Assembly: GCA_011799875.1 (NCBI GenBank) | Contig: CM022303.1 | Span: 187,836,088-187,900,087 of the forward strand | From: Thinopyrum elongatum | Taxonomy: Eukaryota > Streptophyta > Magnoliopsida > Poales > Poaceae | Reading direction: 5' to 3' | DNA: 64,000 nt | In this document: piece by piece, positions 43,887-56,925 of the stretch | Numbering within the stretch: the stretch's first letter is position 1 | Layout: every line of letters begins with the position of its first letter | Position numbers and translations under genes: made by a program | Notes under the pieces: generated by a model | The model's input: only the letters and a program-made list of their open reading frames with translations | Told to the model about the DNA's origin: nothing | The model's database searches: none

Positions 43887-45646
43887 TGTTGGGAAACGTT
43901 GCATGGAAAACAAAAAAAAATCTATGCACACGCAATGATCTATCCATGGAGATGCATAGCAATGAGGGGGAGAGTGTGTCTACGTACCCTCGTAGACCGT
44001 AAGCGGAAGCGTTTCACAACGCGGTTGATGTAGTTGAACTTTCTTCGCGATCCAACTGATCGAGTACCGAACGTACGGCACCTCCGCGTTCAGCACATGT
44101 TCAGCTCGGTGACGTCTGCGCCTTCTTGATCCAGCAAGACGGCGAGGTAGTGGATGAGTTCCGACAGCACGACGGTGTGGTGACGGTGATGGTGATGTGA
44201 TCTCTGCAGGGCTTCTCCTAAGCACTACAAAAATATGACCGAGGGAGTAAACTGTGGAGGGGGGCGCCGCACACGGCTAAGACAATGTTGTGTCCTTGTG
44301 TGGCGTCCCCTCCCCACATATATATAGGTGGGAGGGGGGAGGCAGCCAGGGCACGCCCAAGGGGCTGGCCACCGACCCTAGGGCTCCTGCCCTCCTGCGC
44401 CCCCCTTTCCTTGTATGAAGAAGGGGGAAGGAAAGAGGGGGGGAGAGGGAAGGAAGGGGGAGTCCTAATCCACACTTTCCTTGCCCTCCCTTATTTCCTT
44501 CTCCTCCTCATAGGCCGGCCTGCTATGGGGGCGCACCATCCCCTTGTGGGCTGGTGTGTTCCCTCTCTTGGTCCATAAGGCCCATAACTTTGCCGGGGGT
44601 GCCCGAAACTCCTTTCCGGTGACCCGATAAGTACCCGGTACCCCCCGAAACACTTTCGGTGTCCGAATACTATCGTCCTATATATCAATCTTTACCTCTC
44701 AACCATTTTGAGACTCCTCGTCATGTCCGTGATCTCATCCGGGACTCCGAACGACATTCGGTCACCAAATCACATAACTCATATAATACTATATCATCAT
44801 CGAACGTTAAGCGTGCGGACCCTACGGGTTCGAGAACTATGTAGACATGACCGAGACACCTCTTCGGTCAATAACCAATAGCGGAACCTGGATGCCCATA
44901 TTGGCTCCTACATATTCTACGAAGATCTTTATCGGTCGAACTGTTATGACAACATACGTAATTCCCTTTGTCCATCGGTATGTTACTTGCCCGAGATTCG
45001 ATCGTCGGTATCTCTATACCTAGTTCAATCTCGTTACTGGCAAGTCTCTTTACTCGTTCCATAATACATCACCTCGTGACTAACTCCTTAGTCATTTTCT
45101 TGCAAGCTTATGATGTGTATTACCGAGAGGGCCCAGAGATACCTCTCCGATACTCGGAGTGACAAATCCTAATCTCGATCTATGCCAACTCAACAAACAC
45201 CTTCAGAGATACCTGTAGAGCATCTTTATGATCACCCAGTTATGTTGTGACATTTGATAGCACACAAGGTATTCCTCCGGTATCCGGGAGTTGCATAATC
45301 TCATAGTCGAAGGAATATGTATTTGACATGAAGAAAGCGATAGCAATAAACTGAACGATCATTATGCTAAGCTAACGGATGGGTCTTGTCCATCACATCA
45401 TTCTCCTAATGACGTGATCCCGTTATCAAATGACAACACATGTCTATGGTTAGGAAAGCTTAACCATCTTTGATCAATGAGCTAGTCTAGTAGAGGCTTA
45501 CTAGGGACACGGTATTTGTTTATGTATTCACACATGTATTTAAGTTTCCGATCAATACAATTCTAGCATGAATAACAAACCTTTATCATGAATAAGGAAA
45601 TATAAAATAACAACTTTATTATTGCCTCTAGGGCATATTTCCTTCA
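43887..45646 (-). repeat. Angela copy 2, 3' LTR (1760 bp)
   Basis: In element orientation it starts TGAAGGAAATATGCCC and ends GTTTCCCAACA. A minus-strand polypurine stretch (AAGTGAGAGAC) adjoins at 45647. Confidence 0.93.
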
Positions 45647-45679
45647 GTCTCTCACTTGCACTAGAGTCAATAATCTAGA

Positions 45680-48600
45680 TTACATTGTAATGAATCTAAC
45701 ACCCATGGAGTCTTGGTGCTGATCATGTTTTGCTCGCGGAAGAGGCTTAGTTAACGGGTCTGCTATATTCAGATACGTATGTACTTTGCAAATTTCTATG
45801 TCTCCATCCTTGACCTTTTCACGAATGGAGTTGAAGCGTCTCTTGATGTGTTTGGTTCTCTTGTGAAAACTGGATTCCTTTGCCAAGGCTATTGCTCCAG
45901 TGTTGTCACAAAAGATTTTCATTTGACCCGATGCACTGGGTATTACACACAGATCGGATATGAACTCTTTCATCCAGACTCCTTCATGTGCTGCTTCCGA
46001 AGCAGCTATGTACTCCGCTTCACACGTAGATCCCGCCACGACGCTCTGCTTGGAACTGCACCAACTGACAGCTCCACCATTCAATATAAATACGTATCCG
46101 ATTTGTGATTTAGAGTCATCCGGATCAGTGTCGAAGCTTGCATCGACGTAACCATTTACGACAAGCTCTTCGTCACCTCCATAAACGAGAAACATATCCT
46201 TAGTCCTTTTCAGGTACTTCAGGATGTTCTTGACTGTTGTCCAGTGATCCACTCCTAGATTACTTTGGTACCTCCCTGCCAAACTTATGGCAAGGCACAC
46301 ATCAGGTCTGGTACACAGCATAGCATACATGATAGAACCTATGGCTGAGGCGTAGGGAATGACTTGCATTTTCTCTCTATCTTCTGCAGTGGTCGGGCTT
46401 TGAGTCTGACTCAACTTCACACCTTGTAATATAGGCAAGAACCCTTTCTTTGACTGATCCATTTTGAACTTCATCAAAACTTTATCAAGGTATGTGCTTT
46501 GTGAAAGTCCTATTAAGCGTCTTGATCTATCTCTATAGATCTTGATGCCCAATATATAAGCAGCTTCACCGAGGTCTTTCATTGAAAAATTCTTTTTCAA
46601 GTATCCTTTTATGCTATCCAGAAATTCTATATCATTTCCAATCAACAATATGTCATCCACATATAATATTAGAAATGCTACAGAGCTCCCACTCACTTTC
46701 TTGTAAATACAGGCTTCACCGTAAGTCTGTATAAAACCATATGCTTTGATCACCTCATCAAAGCATATATTCCAACTCCGAGATGCTTGCACCAGTCCAT
46801 AGATGGATCGCTGGAGCTTGCACACTTTGTTAGCACCTTTAGGATCGACAAAACCTTCTGGTTGCATCGTATACAACTCTTATTTAAGATATCCATTAAG
46901 GAATGCAGTTTTGACATCCATTTGCCATATTTCATAATTATAAAATGTGGCAATTGCTAACATGATTCGAACGGACTTAAGCATCGCTACGGGTGAGAAA
47001 GTCTAATCGTAGTCAACTCCTTGAACTTGTCGAAAACCTTTCACGACAAGTCGAGCTTTATAGACAGTAACATTACCATCAGGGTCAGTCTTCTTCTTGA
47101 AGATCCATTTATTCTCTATGGCTTGCCGATCATCGGGCAATCCACCAAAGTCCACACTTTGTTCTCATACATGGATCCTATCTCAGATTTCATGGCCTCA
47201 AGCCATTTATCGGAATCTGGGCTCATCATAGCTTCTTCATAATTCGTAGGTTCGCCTTGGTCTAGTAACATGACTTCCAGAACAGGATTACCATACCACT
47301 CTGGTGCGGATCGTGCTCTGGTTGACCTACGAGGTTCAGTAGTAACTTGATCTGAAGTTTCATGATCATCATCATTTGCTTCCTCTCTAGTTGGTGTAGG
47401 CATCACTGGAACAGTTTTCTGTGATGTGCTACTCTCCAATTCGAGAGAAGGTACAATTACCTCATCAAGTTCTACTTTCCTCCCACTCACTTCTTTCGAG
47501 AGAAACTCCTCTAGAAAGGATCCATTCTTAGCAACAAAGATCTTGCCCTCGGATCTGTGGTAGAAGGTGTACTCAATTGTTTCCTTGGGGTATCCTATGA
47601 AGACGCACTTCTCCGATTTGGGTTTAAGCTTATCAGGCTGAAGCCTTTTGACATAAGTGTCGCAACCCCAAACTTTAAGAAATGATAGCTTAGGTTTCTT
47701 GCCAAACCACAGTTCATACGGTGTCGTCTCAATGGATTTAGACAGTTCCCTATTTAACATGAATGCGGCTGTTTCTAATGCATAACCCCAAAACGATAGT
47801 GGTAAATCGGTAAGAGACATCATAGATCGCACCATATCTAATAAAGTACGGTTACGAAGTTCGGACACACCATTACGCTGTGGTGTTCCAGGTGGCGTGA
47901 GTTGTGAAATAATTTCACATTGTTTTAAATGAAGGCCAAACTCGTAACTCAAATATTCGCCTCCGCGATCATATCGTAGAAACTTTATTTTCTTGTTACG
48001 ATGATTCTCCACTTCACTCTGAAATTCTTTGAACTTTTCAAACATTTCAGACTTGTGTTTCATTAAGTAGATATACCCATATCTGCTCAAAATCACCTGT
48101 GAAGGTCAGAAAATAACGATACCCGCCGCGAGCCTCAACACTCATCGGACCGCATACATCGGTATGTATTATTTCCAATAAGTCTGTAGCTCGCTCCATT
48201 GTTCCGGAGAACAGAGTCTTAGTCATCTTGCCCATGAGGCATGGTTCGCAAGCATCAAATGATTCATAATCAAGTGATTCCAAAACTCCATCCGCATGGA
48301 GTTTCTTCATGTGCTTTACACCAATATGACCTAAACGGCAGTGCCACAAATATGTTGCACTATCATCATTAACTTTGCATCTTTTGGCATCAATATTATG
48401 AATATGTGTATCACCACGATCGAGATTCAACAAAAATAGACCACTCTTCAAGGGTGCATGACCATAAAAGATATTACTCATATAAATAGAACAACCATTA
48501 TTCTCTGATTTAAATGAATAACCGTCTCGCATTAAACAAGATCCAGATATAATGTTCATGCTCAACGCTGGCACCAAATAACAATTATTCAGGTCTAAAA

Positions 48601-49660
48601 TGAATCCCGAAGGTAGATGTAGAGGTAGCGTGCCGACGGCGATCACATCGACCTTGGAACCATTCCCGACGCGCATCGTCACCTCGTCCTTAGCCAATCT
48701 TCGTTTAATCCGTAGTCCCTGTTTCGAGTTACAAATCTGAGCAACCGAACCGGTATCAAATACCCAGGCGCTACTACGAGCATTAGTAAGGTACACATCA
48801 ATAACATGTATATCAAATATACCTTTGTTCACTTTGCCATCCTTCTTATCCGCCAAATACTTGGGGCAGTTCCGCTTCCAGTGACCAGTCCCTTTGCAGT
48901 AGAAGCACTCAGTTTCAGGCTTGGCTCCAGACTTGGGCTTCTTCCCGGGAGTGGCAACTTGCTTGCCATTCTTCTTGAAGTTCCCCTTCTTTCCCTTGCC
49001 CTTTTTCTTGAAACTAATGGTCTTGTTAACCATCAACACTTGATGCTCCTTCTTGATTTCTACCTCCGCAGCTTTGAGCATAGCGAAGAGCTCGGGAATA
49101 GTCTTCTCCATCCCTTGCATATTATAGTTCATCACGAAGCCTTTATAGCTTGATGGCAGTGATTGAAGAACTCTGTCAATAACACTATCATCCGGGAGAT
49201 TAACTCCCAGCTGAGTCAAGTGGTTATGGTACCTAGACATTCTGAGTATGTGTTCACTGACAGAACTGTTCTCCTCCATCTTGCAGCTATAGAACTTGTT
49301 GGAGACTTCATATCTCTCAACTCGTGCATTTGCTTGAAATATTAACTTCAACTCCTGGAACATCTCATATGCTCCATGACGTTCAAAACGTCTTTGAAGT
49401 CCCGATTCTAAGCCGTAAAGCATGGCACACTGAACTATCGAGTAGTCATCAGATCGAGCTTGCCAGACGTTCATAACGTCAGCATCTGCTCCTGCAGCAG
49501 GCCTTTCACCCAGCGGTGCATCAAGGACATAATTCTTCTGTGCAGCAATGAGGATAATCCTCAAGTTACGGACCAAGTCCGTGTAATTGCTACCATCATC
49601 TTTCAACTTAGCTTTCTCTAGGAACGCATTAAAATTCAAGGGAACGGTAGCACGGGCCAT
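45680..49660 (-). pseudogene. Angela copy 2 gag-pol polyprotein (two frameshifts, two nonsense codons)
   Basis: Starts at the minus-strand ATG at 49660, the same start as copy 1. Gag, zinc knuckle CFYCKGTGHWKRNC, protease with the canonical DTGS motif and the pre-integrase LWHCRLGHIG step are open. One extra base near 48087-48090 shifts the frame within the integrase core. A one-base loss near 47138-47143 shifts it again before reverse transcriptase. TAG at 47003-47005 and TAA at 46880-46882 follow. The rest (46876-45680) encodes reverse transcriptase from YVDDILLIG and RNase H to the end. Decay here includes indels and G-to-T changes, unlike copy 1. Confidence 0.93.
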
Positions 49661-50876
49661 TGATCTACAACATAGATATGCAAAAACTATCAGGACTAAG
49701 TTCATGACAAATTAAGTTCAATTAATCATATTACTTAAGAACTCCCACTTAGATAGACATCCCTCGAGTCATCTAAATGATCACGTGATCCATATCAACT
49801 AAACCATGTCCGATCATCACGTGAGATGGAGTAGTTTTCAATGGTGAACATCTCTATGTTGATCATATCTACTATATGATTCACGTTCGACCTTTCGGTC
49901 TCCGTGTTCCGAGGCCATGTCTGTACATGCTAGGCTCGTCAAGTTTAACCCGAGTACTCCGCATGTGCAAAACTGTCTTGCACCCGTTGTATGTGAACGT
50001 AGAGCTTATCACACCCGATCATCACGTGGTGTCTCGGCACGACGAACTGTCGCAACGGTGCATACTCAGAAAGAACACTTATACCTTGAAATTTTTAGTG
50101 AGGGATCATCTTATAATGCTACCGCCGTACTAAGCAAAATAAGATGCATAAAGATAAACATCACATGCAATCAAAATATGTGACATGATATGGCCATCAT
50201 CATCTTGTGCCTTTGATCTCCATCTCCAAAGCATCGTCATGATTTCCATCGTCACCGGCTTGACACCTTGATCTCCATCGTAGCGTCGTTGTCGTCTCGC
50301 CAACTATTGCTTCTACAGCTATCGCTAACGCATAGTGATAAAGTAAAGCAATTACATGGCGTTTGTATTTCATACAATAAAGCGACAACCATAAGGCTCC
50401 TGCCAGTTGCCGATAACTTTTACAAAACATGATCATCTCATACAATAACGTGTATCACATCATGTCTTGACCATATCACATCACAACATGCCCTGCAAAA
50501 ACAAGTTAGACGTCCTCTACTTTGTTGTTGCAAGTTTTACGTGCCTGCTACGGGCTTCTAGTAAGAACTGTTACGCATCAATACCACAACGATGTTTCGC
50601 CAAGTTTGCTGTTTTAACCTTCAACAAGGACCGGCCATAGTCAAATTTGATTCAACTAAAGTTGGAGAAACAGACACCCGCCAGCCACCTTTATGCAACA
50701 AGTTGCATGTCTGACGGTGGAACCGGTCTCATGAACACGGTCATGTAAGGTTGGTCTGGGCCGCTTCATCCAACAATACCGCCGAATCAAAATAAGACGT
50801 TGGTGGTAAGCAGTATGACTATCATCGTCCACAACTCTTTGTGTTCTACTCGTGCATATCATCTACGCATAGACCT
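49661..50876 (-). other. Angela copy 2 leader
   Basis: Untranslated leader, the inverted counterpart of 16739-17959. No independent gene. Confidence 0.7.
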
Positions 50877-50889
50877 GGCTCGGATGCCA
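50877..50889 (-). promoter_or_regulatory. Decayed primer-binding site of Angela copy 2
   Basis: Minus-strand TGGCATCCGAGCC, where copy 1 has TGGTATCAGAGCC; two mismatches would weaken priming. Confidence 0.85.
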
Positions 50890-50890
50890 C

Positions 50891-52634
50891 TGTTGGGAAA
50901 CGTAGCATGCAATTTCAAAAAAATTCTACGCTCACGCAAGATCTATCTAGGAGATGCATAGCAACGAGAGGGGGAGAGTGTGTCCACGTACCCTCGTAGA
51001 CCGAAAGCGGAAGCGTTAGCTTAACGCGGTTGATGTAGTCGAACATCTTCGCGATCCAACCGATCTAGCACCGAACGTACGGCACCTCCGAGTTCTACAC
51101 ACGTTCAGCTCGATGACGTCCCTCAAACTCTTGATCCAGCAGAAGGTCGAGGGAGAGTTTCGTCAGCACGATGGCGTGGTGACGGTGATGGTGATGTGGT
51201 CCAAGCAGGGCTTCGCCTAAGCACTACGACGCTATGACCGGAGGAGTAAACTGTGGAGGGGGCACCGCACACGGCTAAGAGAATATCTGTTGTGCCTTTG
51301 GGGTGCCCCCTGCCCCCGTATATAAAGGAGGGGAGGAGGAGGTGGCCGGCCAGGAGGGGCGCGCCATGGGGGGGAGTCCTACTAGGACTCCACTCCTAGT
51401 AGGATTCGCCCCCCCCCCCCTCTTTTCCTTTCTTACCGGAGGGGAAAAGGAAGGAGAGGGAGAGGGAGAGGGAAAGGGGGGCGCCGCCCCCTCCCCTAGT
51501 CCAATTTGGACTGCCATGGGGGGGGGGGCGCGGCCACCCCTTGCGGCCCTCCTCTCTCTCCACTAAGGCCCATGTAGGCCCAATACTTCCCCGGGGGGTT
51601 CCGGTAACCCCTCGGTACTCCGGTAAAATATCCGAACCATTCCGGTGTTCGAATATAACCTTCCAATATATCAATCTTTACCTCTCGACCATTTCGAGAC
51701 TCCTCGTCATGTCCGTGATCTCATCCGGGACTCCGAATAATCTTCGGCCACCAAAACACATAACTCATAATACAAATCGTCATCGAACGTTAAGCGTGCG
51801 GACCCTACGGGTTCGAGAACTATGTAGACATGACCGAGACACCTTTCTGGTCAATAACCAATAGCGGAACCTGGATGCTCATATTGGCTCCCACATATTC
51901 TACGAAGATCTTTATCGGTCGAACCGTTATGACAACATACGTTATTCCCTTTGTCATCGGTATGTTACTTGCCCGAGATTCGATCGTTGGTATCTTCATA
52001 CCTAGTTCAATCTCGTTACCGGCAAGTCTCTTTACTCGTTCGGTAATACATCATCCCACAACCAACTCATTGGTCACATTGCTTGCAAGGCTTATTATGA
52101 TGTGCATTACCGAGAGGGCCCAGAGATACCTCTCTGATACTCGGAGTGACAAATCCTAATCTCGATCTATGCCAACCCAACAAATACCTTCGGAGACACC
52201 TGTAGATCATCTTTATAATCACCCAGTTACGTTGTGACGTTTGATAGCACACAAGGTGTTCCTCCGGTATTCGGGAGTTGCATAATCTCATAGTCAAAGG
52301 AATATGTATAAGTCATGAAGAAAGCAATAGCAATAAAACTCAACGATCATTATGCTAAGCTAATGGATGGGTCTTGTCCATCACATCATTCTCCTAATGA
52401 TGCGATCCCGTTCATTAAATGACAACACATGTCTACGGTCAGGAAACTTAACCATCTTTGATTAACGAGCTAGGCAAGTAGAGGCATACTAGGGACACTT
52501 TGTTTTGTCTATGTATTCACACATGTATCAAGTTTCCAGTTAATACAATTCTAGCATGAATAATAAACATTTATCATGATATAAGGAAATATAAATAACA
52601 ACTTTATTATTGCCTCTAGGGCATATTTCCTTCA
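50891..52634 (-). repeat. Angela copy 2, 5' LTR (1744 bp)
   Basis: Full length, with a minus-strand TTTATATACG promoter motif at 51319-51326 and a 14-base C run on the plus strand near 51407. Confidence 0.94.
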
Positions 52635-54258
52635 AAATTAATCTAACAGGGATAATTAGTGGGGTGGGCCCCTGATGTCAGTGACTAATTAACTAAATAA
52701 TCAATTAACAGATTTTAATTAACCATTTTATTTATTTATTTTTAAATGTTTTAACTAGTGGGGCCCGCATGTCAGCGGGCCAGGGTGCCCAGTCAGCAGG
52801 GTTGACCTAGTCAACCCTGACTAGTGGACCTGCTGGGCCCACGGGCAGCGACTCTGAGGCGGGGCCCACCCAGCCACGTCGGCGGTGGCCGGCGGCACGC
52901 CGGCGGCGACGAAAAACGCGGCGGAGGCCTCGGGACCTCGCCGGAAACGCGCTATACCGCGTCGTTTGGTGCGCGGCTGGGCTCGTTCGAACGAGTCGAA
53001 TGAGCCGCGTTGACTGGTGGTGGTGGCGCGGCCGGACTCGGCCTAAATCGACGCCGGCGACGAGGTCAGCAGCGGCGCGGCTTCGGGCGATGGTGAAAAC
53101 GGCAAGGCAGCGCGCTACGGCTCGAACTAAAAGGGTAGGCGTGCTCTACGCACTCGTGCGAAGACGGTGGACACGGCCCCGTGACCTTTTGGTCACCGGA
53201 GGCACGCCGGCGACGAGCTCGCACGGCGTCGCGTTCGGCCATGGTGAAGGAAGTAGCTAGGAGGTGCGCGAGAGAGAACAGAGAGATGGGAGAGGAATAG
53301 GGGCTCACTTTGCGGCACGCACGGTGGCCCTCGGAGGTTTAGTAGCAGCAGAGACGGCGCCGGAGACGAGAAGGCGGCGGCGATCGGAGATGGGGACGGA
53401 GGAGGCCCAGTGCTGCAGCGCCTACCGGCTCCAGCTGCGACCATCAGACGACGAGGAAGACGACGACGAAGACCACGGACACGTCGGCGAGGCGATACGG
53501 GGACTGTGGCCGTGGCGACGGGCGAGGCACGGCGGCGACCGCGTCGGCTTCGACGGATCTGAGGGAGAGGAGGCGACGGAGCGAGCTGGGGGAGGGGGAG
53601 AATGACGAGGAGGACCAGGGGGAATGGACGGCTTCGGCCTTATCCCCCTAGCGCGTCGGTGGGCGTCGAGGCCGTCGCCGTGTCGCCGTCCGGCTGGTGC
53701 GCGCGCGCGCGGCCATGGCGCGGCCGACACGGGGAGGAGGAAGATGACGTGGGCTGGGCCATGCCACTGTGCACTTAGGCCCAGCTCACAGTAGCTACTA
53801 GGATTTTTATTTTTCTTTTGTATTTTCTTTTTTGTTTTCATTATTCTTTTTATTCCAATTTGACTTTTGCAAAATATGAGACTTGCCAAGTTAATTACAG
53901 TGCTTTATTTACCACTATTAGAAAATAGTTTGAAGGCAGCTGGATTTCATATAAAGTTTATATTAAATAAAATGGATCAATCTTTGCTATTTTGGTGCTG
54001 TTTCTTACTGTTTGAGTCACTCAACTAATTTTGTAAATGTTGATTTTAATTTTAGAATTGCCTCTGGATTATTTTCTATTTAATGAACATTTTTCCAACA
54101 GGATTTGAGCAACTTTATTTTGCACTTTTGAATTTGAGTTGATTTTAGGAGAAGGATTTGAATTGTTTTGAATAACCACTATGACTATGCACTGCAAATG
54201 AAGATGACTTGGCATTATTAGCAGATGATCACAGTGGCTATTACATGGGGGTGTTACA
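52635..54258 (+). mobile_element. Long Gypsy-type LTR, copy C (5' part missing)
   Basis: Aligns with the last 1.6 kb of the solo LTR: an AT-rich block, a GTGGGGCCCGCATGTCAG step, a GC-rich block (about 52860-53780), a T-rich tract, then an AATTTGAGTT region and GGTGTTACA at the end. The 5' side stops at the Angela copy 2 LTR, and the missing part is not found on the other side of Angela copy 2. Confidence 0.85.
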
Positions 54259-54577
54259 CATACCATGACACCATGCCAAGTTTCATATTTTTTGAACTTT
54301 ATTTACATTTATTTTTAAAAATCAATTATATCCATTAAATACCTTAAAATTCATTTATGTCCTAAAAATTGTGAATTAAACCAAAAAAGTGCCAAACGTT
54401 TACATGCTATGCATGTGATACTTAATACTAAAGTAGCAATGGTCAAACTTAAATTGTGAGCCGTCGGATAAATAAATGTACTTGTGACTGAGATTAATTG
54501 TTTGGATCCTACAAGCTGACAATTTTATATGCTAGATTAGACTAGATGCTTAATTGTGTTTTGGATATAATTATGTA
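54259..54577. other. Intergenic AT-rich sequence, nothing recognised
   Basis: No frame or repeat boundary seen apart from the LTR end on the left. Confidence 0.5.
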
Positions 54578-54735
54578 CTCCCTTCGTTCCTAAATATAAG
54601 TCTTTTTAGAGATTTCAATATGGACTACATACGGAGCAAAGTGAGTAAATCTACACTTTAAAATATGTCTATATACATCCGTATGTAGTCCGTATTGAAA
54701 TCTCTAAAACGACTTATATTTAGAAATGGAGGGAG
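54578..54735. mobile_element. Stowaway MITE (Thalos-like)
   Basis: Ends CTCCCTTCGTTCCTAAATATAAG and, inverted, CTCCCTCCATTTCTAAATATAAG, flanked by TA on both sides (54576-54577 and 54736-54737). 158 bp, almost entirely palindromic. The Thalos label is from memory of the terminal sequence. Confidence 0.93.
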
Positions 54736-54737
54736 TA

Positions 54738-55073
54738 TTTGTTTTCAGCCTTTGCTTTTAGATATTTTTTTGTTATGTGAAGAATTAATTATTAATAGTA
54801 ATAATTTTAAATAACATTTGCTCTTTCAGGGAGTATTTCATTATGTGTTTTTTTGGGTAAATTGCATGCTTGCTAGAGCTGCATATGGATTAATAGTGTT
54901 GTTTATTGATTACCTAATTGAGCAGTTCGGTTCTAGGCTTTGAAGCACTACAATTATTAAATGATACCCCGCACATTGTTGTGGTCATTGGTTGCAATAT
55001 ATGTCAATGAGATTTGATTATGTGGAATATAAATATTTATATTAATAATGTGAACCAAAATTTAAAATATATA
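54738..55073. other. AT-rich spacer, nothing recognised
   Basis: No gene, repeat end or RNA seen. Confidence 0.5.
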
Positions 55074-55169
55074 TTCCTCCGTCCCAAAATAAGTGTCTTG
55101 ATTGAGCTTAGTACAAATTTATACTAGAGGTAGTACAAAGTTGAGACACTTATTTTGGGACGGAGGGAG
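55074..55169. mobile_element. Short Stowaway MITE
   Basis: Inverted ends (T)TCCTCCGTCCCAAAATAAGTGTC and GACACTTATTTTGGGACGGAGGGAG, TA on the right (55170). The left end has lost or changed its first base. About 96 bp. Confidence 0.88.
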
Positions 55170-55508
55170 TATGACTTATTATATTTGGTTATGTATAGCT
55201 ATAAAATATTTATTGAATTTAAGTGTATAAATAGAATGAAAACTATTTTCTCATGCATCGTTGCATGTGGTGGTGGGTCTTTTTCCATGTATGATTGCAT
55301 TAATCTCATCCATAATTATATGGTGATGTGATATGCTTGCATGTTGAGATAAATAAATTAGTGAGGATAACTCTCTTAGGTATATAAAGTATATTTGACT
55401 AAAACTAAATTCAGAGTTTATAAGAGTAGTCCTAAGGCTCCCAATGCAATGACATTGCACCATCAATATTGTCTAAAACACGTCAATTAGTGCAAAAAGT
55501 GTCAACGG

Positions 55509-55849
55509 TGCTCGAGCTGCAGGGAGCTTGTTTTCAAAATACAAATTTCAACAATGCCAATTTTTTTGATTTTTTAACACATATACACATGTGTACTATG
55601 TATGTGCAAAATTTCGTAACATCATATTTTCACACTTGGTGTACAAAAAGAGGCAACATATTTAGGCTGACCTTCTTTGTTGTTGGCCGGATATTTTTTG
55701 TACAGCCTACAAGTCACAATTTCTAACAAATTTTCACACATTCATGTGAAACACATATAAATTTCCACGGAAAAAAATTCATTTTTTTGAAACTTTTAAA
55801 TGGGCCTTTTGACGTTTTGAAAACAATGGCCTCCTGGTGCTCGAGCACC
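55509..55849. mobile_element. Palindromic non-autonomous element with GGTGCTCGAGC ends
   Basis: The left end GGTGCTCGAGCTGCAGG...TTGTTTTCAAAA and the inverted right end GGTGCTCGAGCACCAGG...TTGTTTTCAAAA match over about 35-40 bases with small gaps. The interior has AAATTTTCACACATT-like repeats. No clear target duplication. Class unassigned. Confidence 0.5.
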
Positions 55850-56925
55850 AAAAGACCGCACTCTTCAAGTACTGACCCTTCATAGGGGTGTTGCTCTTGC
55901 ATCCCAAAAAGGGGAACATTTGGATCTCGCAGTTCTTGAACTCCTCGTTTGACTCCTCCATCGACCTGGCCATGCACCAAATACATCCAACATATTATGT
56001 GAAATGTATGCATCTAAAAGTTTTAGGTTCAGAATCCCTGCCAGGTCAATATCAGAGAACATGTCAAATCAGTTTTTCTCATTTGCAGTTTATTGACGGT
56101 CACCAGTTTTTTTTTAAATCGCCTCATAGGATCTCGATTCATTAAAAAAGAAGTGAGTTGCCCTGTTGATTTGTGGAAACCAAACAAAAACCATCCCAAC
56201 ACGCCCTCAACAACAGGGCACCCCGGTCGACCTGACTACCACACAAATACACACACACCGTCGAGGTTGGCTTCTGGTGCCATCGTCATCAATCCTCCGG
56301 GAGCCCGCGACTCCGAATCCACTATCGACGAAAACCAATGTAACCCTCACCGCAAAACAGGCGCCGAGATCCATGCCGGCCTAAGCCAAACGGTCAAACC
56401 ACTCAGGTCGGCAACCAGTCAGCTCCGACTCTGTCATCGAGCATTGTAGGAGAAAATCGTTGAGCCTGCGTAGAGCAAGTACTGGAATCGATCACCCATC
56501 TCACGTCATTGTCGCCGAGAAGGTCCCTCCTCGGCAGCTCCTACTTCAAAGACAAAGTGAGGTATGACGGCCCTTCGAACACGTCGGATGAAACCGACTA
56601 CCAAAACCCAGCCGCAACCAAACTCTGCTTGAAGCCGCCATTGTCCAAGAACAAGAGACCACGCCACCCTGACCCATGGTCGCCGCCCTAGCATCACCGC
56701 AACAAGCAGCGACAGGTCCTGCAAACCAAGACCACTCCAAGACGATGCCCCAAGGAAGGACAACGCTTCAATAGTGCCACAGTCTTCAGAAATGTTAGCA
56801 CGTATAATGTTAGTTTATTTCTCTCTGCATCTCGCTGAGAATCTTCAGAAATGTGAGGCTATCACGAAGATTGTACACAAGCAAACAAAATTCAGAGCCG
56901 ATACCTTCTCATTGATCATGTCAGC
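55850..56925. other. Low-copy-looking sequence, no gene called
   Basis: 56160-56760 is C-rich with several short open frames on both strands that look like a decayed repeat or leader in minus orientation (ATGCCCCAAGGAAGGAC near 56744). No domain recognised. Confidence 0.35.

Larger units (their letters stand above)
43887..52634 (-). mobile_element. Angela/BARE1-type Copia element, copy 2
   Basis: Minus-strand orientation, with LTRs at 43887-45646 (3') and 50891-52634 (5'). Primer site and leader match copy 1 inverted. Flanking pentamers ATATT (43882-43886) and AAATT (52635-52639) agree at only four of five positions. The left flank is not LTR sequence while the right flank is the interior of a long LTR, so the flanks do not belong together. 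Confidence 0.94.

Noticed and set aside
51407..51420. Poly-C run as a structural signal, and poly-G run near 1198
   Set aside because: Simple homopolymers that vary in length between copies; no further support.
53000..53889. Frames of 86-155 codons in LTR copy C
   Set aside because: Low-complexity GC-rich translations inside an LTR; not conserved in copies A or B.
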